A DNA stretch of 20,744 nucleotides from NCBI GenBank assembly GCA_013423325.1, contig BLJB01000136.1, forward strand, positions 1 through 20,744, given 5' to 3'. Position numbers and translations under genes: made by a program. The notes beneath the pieces are model-generated. The model was given only the letters and a program-made list of their open reading frames with translations, was not told the origin of the DNA and did no database searches. The stretch comes from Usnea hakonensis (taxonomy: Eukaryota; Ascomycota; Lecanoromycetes; Lecanorales; Parmeliaceae). Numbering within the stretch: the first letter of the stretch is position 1; the number at the start of each line of letters is the position of its first letter. Shown here one piece after another: positions 1 through 9,704 of this stretch.

Positions 1-381
1 AGAAGATTTAGAGAAACGAAGTTCTTGAGACTTTCCTATTCGGGTATAAAGCCTATTTAGAGTGTATTTTAGCTCCGGGTAGGAAAAATCTGATCATATG
101 ATTGGTTTCGGGCCTTAGCGCGCCGCACTTTTTTCTCAAATCAACTGTACAGAGAGAAAGCAAGCTTTCCAATAATCGACCCACCTGCAACTTCTCTATG
201 CAATAAACACAGAACATCAAGGATTTGCCACAAGACATGTTCATGTTGAACGCCAGCCTAAGATTGCGGCAACGATTCCAATCTCGCACTCGCAGGAAGA
301 ACAAATATAACCATCCACTAGAGGACAGAAGTAAAAGAGAAACAAAAACAAGTGATTCATAATGTAGTAGCATAAACAGCA
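1..381. other. no gene recognised
   Basis: No reading frame here resembles a known protein. The only long frame, on the minus strand from 53 to 397, has no supporting motif. Nothing further is seen. Confidence 0.5.
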
Positions 382-672
382 TCAATAACAACAACACAAT
401 ATTCCAAACTCGGAAAGACTAGTAGGTATTAATCTACTCAATTGGGGGAGAGGAGGAGAAACAAGCCCGCCGCTAATTCTCATCAAGCCAATAAACAGAA
501 AAGATCCTCCACCAGACTTTTTCGAGCGCGCCGCATAAGCAATATCCGGCTGACTGCATACAGTCTGCCGCAGATCAAAACCTAAAGCCCGAAGCAAGCC
601 ACCCGGCTGCGATACTCGTACAAAAGGAAGAAAGACGTATGCAGTATGAAATACCGGATAGTTATAGTACAT
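382..672 (-). CDS. hypothetical 96-aa ORF
   Basis: This ORF has a true ATG and runs 96 codons to a stop. I recognise no family. The product has no clear signal peptide or membrane segment. A TATATATAG motif at about 769-777 lies roughly 100 bases upstream on the coding strand and could serve as a TATA box. The codon pattern is unremarkable, and the ORF sits in a region otherwise filled with decayed sequence, so it may be a chance frame. Transcript evidence would be needed to call it a gene. Confidence 0.18.
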   Translation of the reverse strand: MYYNYPVFHTAYVFLPFVRVSQPGGLLRALGFDLRQTVCSQPDIAYAARSKKSGGGSFLFIGLMRISGGLVSPPLPQLSRLIPTSLSEFGILCCCY

Positions 673-780
673 TTGATTTTGAAGCCCAAAAGCAGTCTAA
701 TTATATAGTAAAGTTGGAAGGAAGACGCTCGGGCCCGGGGACGCGTATATCTATCTATCAGAACGGGCTATATATAGTAG

Positions 781-1372
781 TTGACTTTTGAGAGAGAAGT
801 CGATTGTGTCCCAGAATGTCTTCTTTACGCAGAGATGGCCCTTACGAAGGCTGTAAGTAGGTACGAATTAATACGGACCTCGTTAGGTGCAGGTGTTTAT
901 GTATGTTATAGTCGCGACTACGAGCGACAATTCTTCAACGATTTACATGCTGGAGATAGAGAGGGGGACTTGGTAGTCTATAAAATCAGTGCCAGCGATC
1001 CCGCTAGTTGTAGCGTAGGCAATATAGGTCTAATGGAATTAGTGTGAAGAATGTCATCTATTAGGCACGTACTCCTACGACTTGGAAATGCACTCGTGGC
1101 GATCCTAGGCGTAATAACTATAGATTGTGTCTACAATATTCCCCCCAAGATCTAAGACGTACTTCCAGCTAATGTATGTAGCGATGACTCTAAAAGTCTC
1201 CTATCTAACCTTACTGTTCTTGTGTATAGAGAGTCTGTAGGTCTTCTGTCTGGCCCCAATAGCTCTTCTCCATACTGTCTGGTCCACTTTAGCTTTTTCG
1301 CGAAGACCCAAGTTTTTCCAAGAGATATATCGATCTTGGTGTTCCCGGGGGTCTACCCACTTCGATGATATC
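781..1372 (+). pseudogene. unidentified coding relic, block 1
   Basis: Reading from 781 to about 1372 in one frame gives nearly 200 codons with only two internal stops (a TGA near 1045 and a TAA near 1153). About nine would be expected in random sequence. The translation looks protein-like, with segments such as RYELIRTSLGAGVYVCYSRD and LLSNLTVLVYRESVGLLSGP. I do not recognise the family. There is no ATG at the open start, so the 5' end is missing or diverged. The reading appears to continue, after a frame change near 1345-1370, into the next block. I infer a decayed gene, possibly a large one; a chance low-stop stretch is the alternative. Confidence 0.35.
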
Positions 1373-1962
1373 GACCTCAACCGATGTAAATATAAACGGC
1401 TGGCTTGGGTCCCCCCCTCGCTCGGGTTTACTCTCGACCTCTAAGGCCCCTGTAGCTATACTCGACAGCTTATTGGTCACGAACATCTCAGGCTCCGTGA
1501 CGAGAAATCTCGTTGCCGAAATACGCCTATAATATACTATCTCGAACGCCGTATAAGAGGCCAGTAACAGGGTTTGTAACGCGTTAAACAGCTTGTATCC
1601 AAAAAATTATCGCTTGTTAGACAACCTACATGGCCCCGGGGCTTGCCTTGGGATTTGGGTATCGGATTGAAATGAAGTGGGATGGAAGGAAAGGATGGGG
1701 TCCGAGCGAGAAAACGTTGCCTCCACATACGAACGGCGCAAGCTGAAGGTTCCCAAGGCTGTTCTGCATACACCTGAGAGTTTGGCGCAATGAGAAGGAT
1801 GCGGGAATCAGTTATGTATCTATACACCTTCTCGTCGTGGCCGATCGGTCGCGCATTTGCATCTTGCGCAGAAGGCTGCCAAAAAGGCTAGGGCGACTCG
1901 TGATGATCTCCTTAAGCAAGCACAAGATAGCTATTCGAGTCTGTCAGTGCTGCCGTAGCTAT
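1343..1962 (+). pseudogene. unidentified coding relic, block 2
   Basis: A second low-stop stretch lies in a different frame from block 1, with about 200 codons interrupted by four stops (TAA, TAA, TGA, TGA) before it breaks up at about 1955. The C-terminal part is charged and helical (KAAKKARATRDDLLKQAQDS), suggesting an alpha-helical or coiled segment. After about 1960 the best open reading shifts again (1837-2166 is open in the frame of block 1). The family is not recognised. The order and strand agree with the flanking blocks, which is why I read them as parts of one degenerate + strand gene, though this is inference. Confidence 0.33.
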
Positions 1963-2255
1963 AGTTTCCTGGTTCTCGGAATATTTTTGAGACGTAGAGT
2001 AATAGGTCGTGCCCAAGAAACGACAGCGTCGGCAATCCGGGATTCCCTCGTCACCCTTTCCGCTACTAATCTAGGAGCTACAACATTTGCTGTGACCCTG
2101 CGCTACGCTATACGAGCATTTGGACCACGACAGTCGACCCTCCGGTGCAGGGGGACCTGGTATTAATACTTACGGTAATCGGTCGTTGCCGAAAAGGTGG
2201 GTAGTCTGTTTAATTGAGTACCTGACCGTCTAGATAATCAAGATACATTTTTCGA

Positions 2256-2969
2256 TATCTACATCGAGCTTCGACAAAATGCCGAATTCAGCAATTTTAC
2301 CTTATATCGAGCGGTTCTTAAGGTGGGCAGGCAGATTCTGTTGGAATGGATGGGCGCCTTAGCCTCTACACCGCGATTTTCGATGAACTCAATTGGCACT
2401 TTCTTTGCATCAACAATTTGGGACTTCTGCGAAGCTACACCGTTCAAAGCTTAGGACGTTATTGATCGCAATGTGAATTGCGTGTCAGGAAATGAGAGGA
2501 CGACCTTTTAGGGGGGGTATAAATCTGGGTCACATTTCTCGCAATGGTATAGGTGTGCTTTCCAAAATTTGTAGGGAAACCGATCGCAATAGTGTGTTGC
2601 GTTGCGCTTCTTCAAGTGGGTCCCCGCTCCTACCACGACTACCCAGGCTGGGTTGCTGATTTCATCGCCTTTGAATGCGCAGCCTATTGTGCCGTTGGCG
2701 AGAATATAATCGATGCCAAACTTGTTGGTGTGGTCGACCCTGTTGATAATTACTGGACGATACGGAACTGGATTGTGCCGTTAGAAACGGGGGCTCCTGA
2801 TTAGCAGTGGATATAGCAGATTGATTTACTTTTTGAACGATCCAATGAATTCGTTATACTCCGAATTCGAATTGACCAGCTTCAACACTCGGCTGTGGAT
2901 TTCTCTATTCCATTTAAGGTCACCGAGCTCGTCGAGAGTATAAATATCTACTTCGCCGCAGATCTGTGA
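2256..2969 (+). pseudogene. unidentified coding relic, block 3
   Basis: One frame can be followed from about 2256 to the TGA at 2967-2969. It is interrupted by five stops before 2553 and then by only two (TAG at 2802 and TAG at 2814). The cleanest part, 2553-2966, includes GWVADFIAFECAAYCAVGEN, GVVDPVDNYWTIRNWI and FKVTELVESINIYFAADL. These look like real protein with regular aromatic and acidic spacing, but I cannot name a family. No ATG begins the segment. Downstream, 3094-3387 is open in another frame and may continue the same gene after a frameshift. Confidence 0.35.
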
Positions 2970-3093
2970 GGGATTGGATACCCAAGAGTGTTGGTACTAT
3001 GGTCGTTGAGAGCCGACAGTCTGGGCGACTATATAGTCAGGGATTGGGGGATCTTGGCTTTGTCGAGGAGCGTCTAAGCGAATTCCTTGAACA

Positions 3094-3387
3094 TTGCGAG
3101 CATCAGTGTTTGACACCCAATATACTCCGTTCACAGATGCGCACCTATTACCAACATGGTATGATATGTCACGAGAATCGATGAGGGTATGTATGCCTCT
3201 TAGCCAAGTTGAGATGGACCAAAGTCTTCCGAGTTCCGGTAGAGTGCTTGCCCGTCCCAGCACTGTCCTCTGCCGTGTAACTACTGGTATCCGCGTCTCT
3301 TGTACTGCTCCCAGCTACCGCCTGCGTCCCGTAGACCGTAAAAGGGTGGAGGATGAAGGTATATTGTCCTCTCCCTCAATGATATAG
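3094..3387 (+). pseudogene. possible continuation of unidentified relic, block 4
   Basis: This is an open stretch of 97 codons on the + strand, containing FDTQYTPFTDAHLLPTWYD, which reads like folded protein. Its second half is richer in Ser and Arg and less convincing. An overlapping minus-strand frame (2997-3263) is equally open, so the coding strand is not certain. I keep this only because it follows block 3 on the same strand. The family is not recognised. Confidence 0.22.
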
Positions 3388-3625
3388 TTGTCTCCGAGCT
3401 CGGGCTCTTTCTGGCGTTCATGCTTTTTTCAGGTATTGCTCTTGCACCACATTGCGTAGCTTGCGAGTGTCTCGAGTACCGCTGCTTTCTTAGGGCGTGG
3501 GAAAAAGTCGGGGGAGAGGTAGGGCTCGCTGAGGAGGCTTGGAGGCGTTGGGGAGGCTTGTGAATGCTTTCGGGAGAAGACGTGTTGAGATCTGGACGCT
3601 CATGCGATGGCACGCGGACGGGTAA

Positions 3626-3862
3626 AAGCTCGCTCCTGCACCGGAAGAGTATCGACTTAATCCTGGTAGGTCAGGTCTCTACTGTACTCTTGGATTGACA
3701 TATGGAGAGATGAGTGAGCGTAGAGGTCGTGCAGTATGGTTAGGTATGTTGTACCTCGTGTTTGAAGTCATCGAAGACGAGATAGCCCTAACCCTAAATG
3801 TCAAAGAAGCGTCAATTCTTTCCTCGTCTTACAACTTACACGGATCCGCAACTTACACGTAG
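3626..3862 (+). pseudogene. unidentified coding relic, block 5
   Basis: The frame after the TAA at 3623-3625 stays open for 78 codons to a TAG at 3860-3862. Its first two thirds read like protein (GLYCTLGLTYGEMSERRGRA, then a hydrophobic VWLGMLYLVFEVIEDEIA). There is no start codon at the open end, so it can only be an internal or C-terminal fragment. The block between about 3390 and 3540 (another frame, with GLFLAFMLFSGIALAPH) may also belong here. Identity is unknown. Confidence 0.25.
3786..3798. repeat. two telomere-type units (CCCTAA)2
   Basis: The bases CCCTAACCCTAAA match two copies of the common fungal telomere unit. Two copies can arise by chance, so this is recorded only as a possible interstitial telomeric trace. 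It falls inside the open frame of the preceding relic. Confidence 0.4.
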
Positions 3863-6684
3863 TTAACAATGAATTCAATTGTCTTGGATAACATCATGGT
3901 ACATCTATCCTGAGAGCTCAGGAAATCGAGACGTCAACAGGTATACGACCATCTATCATCCAATCGCTACAATGATAGCCCGCCGGAACGTCTCGACTGA
4001 CAATTCACTAAAGATAATAGAACCCAGCAATTGTCATTGCCTTCCTTAGCCGCCCCTCCTGCTACCATCTTACGTGTGTGCGTACGCAAAGGAGCCTTCC
4101 ACAATGGCTTCTGCTTTCACATGTTCGAGAAGCACGAATTGTGAAGAGCTTGGATCAAATTTGGGTGATCGGGGGACCGAGTCATTGGGCCACGAGCGAG
4201 TGTATCAGTCCGTACTACTCGTCGGAGCTCAAAGGGTGCACTCTGGATTGGAGGAGAGCAAAATGATATTGGTGAAGGACAGATCTATACACCACGATGA
4301 CAATGGTGATGTTGGGTACCTGGCGAGCTTAGCGCAGTGAGCAACCAAGCTGAGATCTCTACGTCTCTACAAACGTGGGGCTACTGCGTCGCAGCCGAAG
4401 ATGATCTTCAAAGTATTGCTGTCGCCGCACAAAAAAAAGAGATACAATCCGTTTACCCCCAGAAGCTGTCAGGAATTTTCCATCTTACGACACTCCGTCG
4501 AACGCTGGCTAGAGCAGTCGATCATCCCCACCTCATCTTCGGTTCCGCTCTTGCTACCAAAACAAGCTACTGGTCCACTAGATAAACCGGAATAAGAAGA
4601 GATAATCTTCAGCACAGCCGTAAAGGCGGACGAGACTCCCCCCAAGACCCAAGCATTGACCAAGAGCATTGTCAACGTCGTCTTCCTCTCTTACCTGAAA
4701 AATAGAGACATATTGCCGGAATAGGTCCTCAGGTATGCTTTTTACGAAGTACCTGCGTCTGAGTCTTACTGACAGTCGCACAGATATCTTTGGTGCTAGA
4801 TCCATACAACACATCCAATGCTGCTGCGAATCCTCAGACCTCCAAGTCAACCCTTCCTACACTCTCGATCTAGAAACAAGATTCTACCCTACCTCAGATT
4901 AAACGCTAGCAGCACGACATTAGGTACGAACTTCCATCTTGGCGGGAGCTCGGCGCCCTTTTGGCTTACTAGAGTCTGCTGCAAAGCCTACACATCCTCG
5001 AGGGATGCCCGCTTCCTTCGACAAGAGATCTGCTACATCACCAAGCATTATGAGAACTTGCAGGCTCGCGAAATCTCTAATGTCTCGTCTCCATCATCCA
5101 AAAAACCACATCACCTTCAAATCAATCCCAATGTGCTGCGACAATCTCAACGATCGAGTCAACCATACCTGGCAATACCATCGACCCTGCAAAGACTACA
5201 CGTACGGAAATCCTCTTGTTTGCTTTTACTTCTAGTGTTAGGAGTGTTCAGGTTGCTTTTACCTCCTAGTTAAGGAGTGCTCAGGGACTTTACCGTCGGA
5301 GAAAGCCATTTTGGCATTCTGAAAAAGGGTACAGCCCCAAACCACAACCCATATCATTAAGAAGAGTTGCAGCTCAACGTCGTTGGCGGAGGAAGCAACA
5401 CAGTAGCCCCAGTGGTCTCCAACATCGCAAGATCAAAGCGGGCAAGTCAATCAGAAAACTGCATGTTATTCCGGAGGCTTGACTTGCATACATCAATTGG
5501 ATATTAGGCCTCCTTCCGCCGTTCAGCCCAAGTAGAAGCCCAGCTTCCAGTGGAACTACTACTTCTCTTGGTCAGCCTCGGCAGATCCAGCCAGATGGCT
5601 TATATCGTACCATCTTCATAATGCCCAACCCCAATTCCCGCGCACTCTGGGAAGGGCCGTCTGCGGAGAACTAGTCGCGGCTAGCTTTCCTTCAACCCAC
5701 CAGCTTTTACGAGCAGGACTTCAAATCCAGCATCCCACACTTGCCCGCGACAAAAAGCCTAGATACGTCGAATTTGGCCGGGCAGAATAAGAGTAACAAG
5801 AAGATGACGACGAAGAAGAAAATAGTTGAGGACATAGAGACCCGCGACGCTATAGGTTCACCTCTCCGCTCTCACCCGCTCTCAGGCCTTCCTAGCCGCT
5901 ACTGTTACTGTTAACACCGCCGGCAGGAAAGATCTTGATAGAGAAAATGCCTTGCCTCTGCGAAATCTATATAGGGCATTGCGCCGCACTTACCTAAGGC
6001 ATTAGCTCTACCTTGGACAACAATGAAGCTGCCAGATATTGAAATATAAACGAGGCCACATTTCATTCGGACCGGGGCGCCATTGGCTTTTGCACCCACG
6101 CGCTTCGATACCGGAATCGACAAGAAGAAGCCCATTATCACAGACACCGGCTGAGATACGGACGAACTCATCCCATTGAGGCTCACTGTCTCCCTGTCAC
6201 AGCCACGGGTCCCTTCATCATCAACTGGAATATGAAAAACGTGCTCAGCTGACGAAAGAACCCTCATACCAGCAAACGATACGAATCAGAGATTCTGGCC
6301 GAAATTTTCAAGAAGGTGCTGATAAGAACGTCATTGCGGCTTGCCCAACGAGGTGAACATGATAGCGAAGCAGAGCCCCAAGAAGCCAACTTGGGAGAGT
6401 ATTGCTGCCACGCCAAGGGCTGATCGAAAGGGCCGAAGTAATTGCATGTTGTAGCGGATGAGGTTGGGGAGATGGACGGAAGGAGGAGGAAGTGCATGGA
6501 ATATGACAGACCATTGTTTGGCCCAAATTTGCATGCGAGTTCGGGATCTGTTTTGACCACTACCTGGTTTTAAGCAATGGAAGGGGGTGTGAGGCAAGCT
6601 GCACTGATTGGCGCATACTTCTCGCCTTGCATGAGTCAGCAGGTGCTCCGCCACTTGCTCCGTCACTACGCAGGAATGTTAACA
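3863..6684. other. no identifiable gene; scattered open frames
   Basis: About 2.8 kb without a recognisable product. Open stretches occur on both strands: + 4337-4585, + 4818-5273, - 4578-4850, - 5911-6267 and - 6264-6560. They overlap each other, lack a credible start or motif, and change frame often. A good splice-donor match (GTAAGAGAGG on the minus strand, near 4688-4697) and pyrimidine tracts are present but cannot be tied to a gene. The stretch may hold decayed coding sequence, but I cannot support a call. Confidence 0.4.
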
Positions 6685-6689
6685 CATTC

Positions 6690-6861
6690 TATCGACGCCT
6701 TGTCTTTTTTTCTTTTCTCATTTTATATTTGAGTCCGAGAAATTTTAGTCCTCGCTAAAATATTATTTTTATTCTAGCTATCAGGCTCTCCAGCAAAAAG
6801 CGAACACCTGTACTTTCAATAAGATATCTAACAAATTCTTGTCCCTGCACTACCTACAGCC
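6690..6861 (+). promoter_or_regulatory. pyrimidine-rich leader/promoter candidate
   Basis: This is an AT-rich stretch containing a T/C-rich tract at about 6697-6728, followed by a leader with few ATGs ending in CTACAGCC just before an ATG at 6862. Pyrimidine tracts just upstream of the transcription start are common in filamentous-fungal promoters. There is no clear TATA box at a fixed distance. The call depends on the ORF that follows being a real gene start. Confidence 0.3.
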
Positions 6862-7380
6862 ATGACCTCAGCCACGTCCAGCGACTCAGATCAATCCAAG
6901 ACCTCGATCACACAGCAAAACAAGCCTACGGGAGAAATACGCCCTAGAACAAGCCATGCTCTCGTATTACGGGCGGACAGTCCTGCTATAGATATTGAAA
7001 AGATAACCGACGAGAACAGTACGCTACCCACTTCTCATGCGGCCCTTGTTCCAGTCTTATTCAGTGACTAATTCTCCCGTCAGAAGAAAACAACAGCTTT
7101 GAGATGCCGCTCCCCAAGTGGCGGAATCGAGTGGATGTGTACATGGATCAGAAAGCGCGGACAGGTTACATCGCGACTCTGCACCTGAATTATTGTCTCG
7201 GGGTGTGGCGGAATTGGCAACGACGTTTTGGTTGGGACTACCAGGTGCTTTTTGTAAAGGGAGCAAAGCCGATGTGACTCTACGAGGGACAAGGTTAGGG
7301 TGGAGCGAAACGAAAGAAACCCTATGAGGGACAAGGCTATGGACTTGACCCTTTTGAAGATTTGTGTTATTGATCCACCT
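6862..7380 (+). pseudogene. broken gene of unknown function
   Basis: The ATG at 6862 sits in a good context (CAGCCATGA) and opens 69 codons of a hydrophilic, Ser/Thr-rich, probably disordered N-terminus, ending at a TGA-type stop at about 7069-7071. In a second frame, 7104-7277 encodes 57 residues with a basic aromatic pattern (WRNRVDVYMDQKARTGYIAT, then GVWRNWQRRFGWDYQVLF) ending in TGA. That frame stays readable past one more stop to about 7380, with a repeated YEGQG motif. I read this as one gene disrupted by a frameshift near 7065 and stops at 7275 and about 7296. A 20-30 nt intron would be too short to explain the shift. No family is recognised and no membrane segment is visible. It could instead be two unrelated chance frames. 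Confidence 0.35.
7279..7341 (+). repeat. partial tandem duplication, 42-nt unit
   Basis: CTACGAGGGACAAGGTTA and CTATGAGGGACAAGGCTA occur 42 bases apart. The spacing is a multiple of three, so the repeated peptide (YEGQG) stays in the same frame of the relic above. The two copies differ by C/T changes only. Confidence 0.6.
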
Positions 7381-7968
7381 CTGCAGTTCAATCAGCGATA
7401 GCAGGACGGAAATAAGACCATTAATATTCAGGTGTGCAATTTGGTAGTCGCACACAACAAAGCCCGTGAGATTAGAAAGTACATCGTCTAGATGGCGTCA
7501 CACAAAGACAGGTCCCATCAATAAACCCGCTGCCATATATAGTTTCGCTGCTTCAGCGGGCTGCTTAAGACACTCACGTCCGGCCAGGTCTTCTGACTAG
7601 GGCCACACTAGGAGCTGCATACGTATATACTGAGGAGGATACTCGCGAGCACTTCCCAGACCCAAAAGATTGACGATCGAATGGTGGTAGTCACAAGGAG
7701 AGCAAGTACAACGAGAAGTCCTCCGTACGCCAGAATATGAGGTCCAAAAGCCTCAAGACAAACCCTCTAATCAACAGAGATTGATTGTGATAACATAACA
7801 GTAACGACAGTGCTAATAATACAGTCTATTTCCTCCGCCCCAACCCCCTTGTTTCCATCCCCACCAACCAATCAAATCCACCTCTTCCTCGCATCCAACA
7901 ACTCAACCATCTCGACCCCTTTCCACCTCCTTCCAACCCCACAAACATCCCGCCCCTCAACAACACCC
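7381..7968. other. intergenic, no gene; small inverted repeat
   Basis: No gene is supported. A 7-bp inverted repeat (CCCGCTG at 7526-7532, CAGCGGG at 7554-7560) flanks a TATATA motif, and an AATAAA lies at about 7520-7525. This stretch is the downstream region of the secreted-protein gene on the minus strand. Confidence 0.45.
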
Positions 7969-8133
7969 TTACACGCACCCATTCGGCAAATACTGGCAAG
8001 GACTGCAATAGCAGCTATAAGGCCCCGGCACGCCCTCGCAATCCGAACAACCCGGAACCCACTTTTCCTGCCATTTATTCGAGTCGTAGGATCCGGCCGC
8101 AGGTGCCGCAGGTCCCCCACCGCTTGCAGCACC

Positions 8134-8205
<72 letters not shown>

Positions 8206-8391
8206 TGCGCTCCCACCACCAGCAGTGCAACCGCGGGCGGCGCAGGCGGTGATGGCGTTGTTGTAGGCGGTGGTGTCGCTGATGGATTGGGCGTTTATGG
8301 CTTCGGTGCAGCAGGCGGGGGGGCCGCGGGGGAGGAGGGGGTTTGCGGCGAGGAGGGTGGGGAGGAGGGTTAGGAGGATGGTGAGCTTCAT
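7969..8391 (-). CDS. small secreted cysteine-rich protein with (Ala-Pro)n linker
   Basis: A complete 140-residue ORF with no intron, and A at -3 of the ATG. Residues 1-16 (MKLTILLTLLPTLLAA) form a classical signal peptide. The mature protein has an N-terminal part with four cysteines (PACCTEA, then TACAARGC), a linker of roughly a dozen Ala-Pro dipeptides followed by Gly/Ala, and a C-terminal part with six more cysteines (GCSDCEG, YSCYCSPC, final GCV). The ten cysteines could form disulphides outside the cell. Codons in the signal peptide are strongly C-ending (CTC, ACC, CCC), typical of well-expressed fungal genes and unlike the decayed neighbours. I do not recognise the family. Size, signal and cysteines are effector-like or cell-wall-associated, but a function is not shown. 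Confidence 0.72.
8134..8205. repeat. in-frame hexanucleotide microsatellite (AGCAGG)12
   Basis: About twelve near-perfect copies of AGCAGG on the + strand encode the Ala-Pro repeats of the secreted protein on the minus strand. Because the unit is six bases, gain or loss of copies lengthens or shortens the linker without breaking the frame. Confidence 0.92.
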
Positions 8392-8861
8392 TTTGATGGG
8401 GGGGTTTTTTGGAAGAATATTAAGTGGTTGGTTTAGAGTTTGTGAGGAATCAGGAGGGGTGTTGCTGAGTGTATGGGTTGCAGAAGTCTGGTGTTTGGAA
8501 GAGGCTGAAGTGATCTGAGATGTCTTCGGATTGGTTTGGACAGTCCTTCCATGATCAGGGAGGGGACTTTGACGTTCTTATAGATGAGCTCCTCGACAGA
8601 CTTGACTACAGGATCCACCGTACGCAACCATTTCATCCCTCCCTCCTGAGACATGTACCCACAGACTGGCTCTTTCAGAACGAAATGAAGTGGATGCATC
8701 GAAATGGCAGAGTCTGCATGCAAGAAGTCTCACCATGAGACTCATCTGAATCAAACACACACCGCGAACCGTGTCCCCCACCTCAGTAACAAGGCATGAT
8801 CGGAGAAAGCTGAGAATGGCACACACGGAACATTTTCTATTCTTGAGAGGTGGTTCCATCA
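8392..8861. other. upstream region of the secreted-protein gene; no other gene supported
   Basis: Just upstream of the ATG, the coding (minus) strand has a C-run and an A-run (8400-8413) within a short leader. Overlapping open frames on both strands (- 8433-8723, + 8520-8738, - 8578-8862) compete, and none shows a motif. I leave them uncalled. Confidence 0.4.
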
Positions 8862-9209
8862 TCAGACGTGTATGATGAAGCCATAGGGGCCGTTCACGGC
8901 CATTTGTCCCGCACGTGCAAAGAGTAGGTCGATGAGTAGGTCCGATATACTAGCGATATGTGCATCTATATCAGGATTGTTTGTCGCACGAACGCCGATC
9001 TTTATCCCGCGATCCCAAACATATACCGCTTCAAGACGCCAAGCAGACAAAAATAAAACCAAAACATTCTCGAGGAGATGAGATGAGATGAAATGCCGAA
9101 ATCCGTTCCCTGCTGTCCGACAAGGGATCCAAGCGAGAAATCTGCGACGCCCTATCTCGTAAAAGTCCCGCATTAATATCACTATAGCTCTCGATTTGGG
9201 TTCAAACAT
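8862..9209 (-). CDS. hypothetical 115-aa ORF
   Basis: A true ATG begins 115 open codons ending in TGA. The C-terminal half (GIKIGVRATNNPDIDAHIAS, then SDLLIDLLFARAGQMAVNG) reads like folded protein, and the first part is rich in Arg and aromatic residues. No family, signal peptide or clear membrane helix is recognised. Nothing upstream identifies a promoter. It may be a fragment of a decayed gene or a chance frame. Confidence 0.25.
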   Translation of the reverse strand: MFEPKSRAIVILMRDFYEIGRRRFLAWIPCRTAGNGFRHFISSHLLENVLVLFLSAWRLEAVYVWDRGIKIGVRATNNPDIDAHIASISDLLIDLLFARAGQMAVNGPYGFIIHV

Positions 9210-9352
9210 GTGCGCACGGCACTGCGAACGAGTCGCACTAATCCCATTGCATGGAAAGGCTCACAGACATGAAATCTGAAATATACCTCTCCTACTCCCT
9301 GATTCACACTGAAACGGCATAATGTAAGAACATATGGTCCTTAAATTATATG

Positions 9353-9533
9353 TGTTACGGTGGTTTTAGAAGGGCGGTTCGGGCTCGGCAGGCCTGGCCC
9401 CCACAACACCCCTTCTAGAAGGTCTTTAGTACATAGCTAGGATCAAGTAACTAGTCTAGATCGAGACCACGTCTTCATCTGAAACGAAGAGTCCACAGCT
9501 CCTGACGGGCCGACGGTAGCTCACGGCGTTACA
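9353..9533. mobile_element. possible solo LTR
   Basis: The 181-bp segment begins TGTTACGG and ends GGCGTTACA. It therefore has the TG...CA boundaries and short, imperfect inverted termini typical of Ty1/copia-type LTRs. Inside, TTTTAGAAGGG (about 9364-9374) and CCCCTTCTAGAA (9410-9421) form an imperfect hairpin. I see no matching 5-bp target duplication (ATATG on the left, CGACT on the right), no primer-binding site and no second copy. The call is a motif-level suggestion only. Confidence 0.3.
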
Positions 9534-9704
9534 CGACTATAAATACGCAATTCGGGAGTTTTGTTGTTTGTCTATAAACGTGCGGAGCCTGGGTAGCAAT
9601 TATAAAGCTATATTTAGCAACTTTCAGGGTAAACACCATGTAGGAAAACGCGTCTGTATGATCTTGTAAGTCGCGTGAAGCAACTCATCAGGGTGTAACG
9701 CCGT
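9523..9704. repeat. 12-bp perfect inverted repeat pair
   Basis: ACGGCGTTACAC (9523-9534) and GTGTAACGCCGT (9693-9704) are exact reverse complements enclosing 158 bases. The pair could be the termini of a small non-autonomous element, or an LTR end meeting the inverted start of a second LTR copy. No clear target-site duplication is visible. The enclosed DNA holds two TATAAA-like motifs (9539-9545 and about 9572-9577) and no ORF. Confidence 0.6.

Noticed and set aside
3786..3798. Interstitial telomere as proof of a chromosome-fusion site
   Set aside because: Only two repeat units are present, a level expected by chance, and they lie within an open frame.
4818..5273. A 151-aa + strand ORF and an overlapping 98-aa frame
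   Set aside because: Both lack a recognisable motif, the Ser/Leu-rich composition looks random, and two frames compete over the same bases, so no gene is called.
8134..8205. Short regular repeats that might suggest a CRISPR array
   Set aside because: The units are contiguous six-base copies without spacers, inside a coding frame of a eukaryotic-looking genome.
7810..8373. A + strand 187-aa ORF with a long Ser-Arg repeat, resembling an SR splicing protein
   Set aside because: It is the antisense shadow of the secreted-protein gene. The Ser-Arg run is the complement of the hexanucleotide that encodes Ala-Pro, and the minus-strand ORF has the signal peptide and cysteines.
9370..9390. A GGTTCGGGC sequence resembling a tRNA T-loop
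   Set aside because: No acceptor stem, anticodon arm or D-arm can be built around it at the right spacing.
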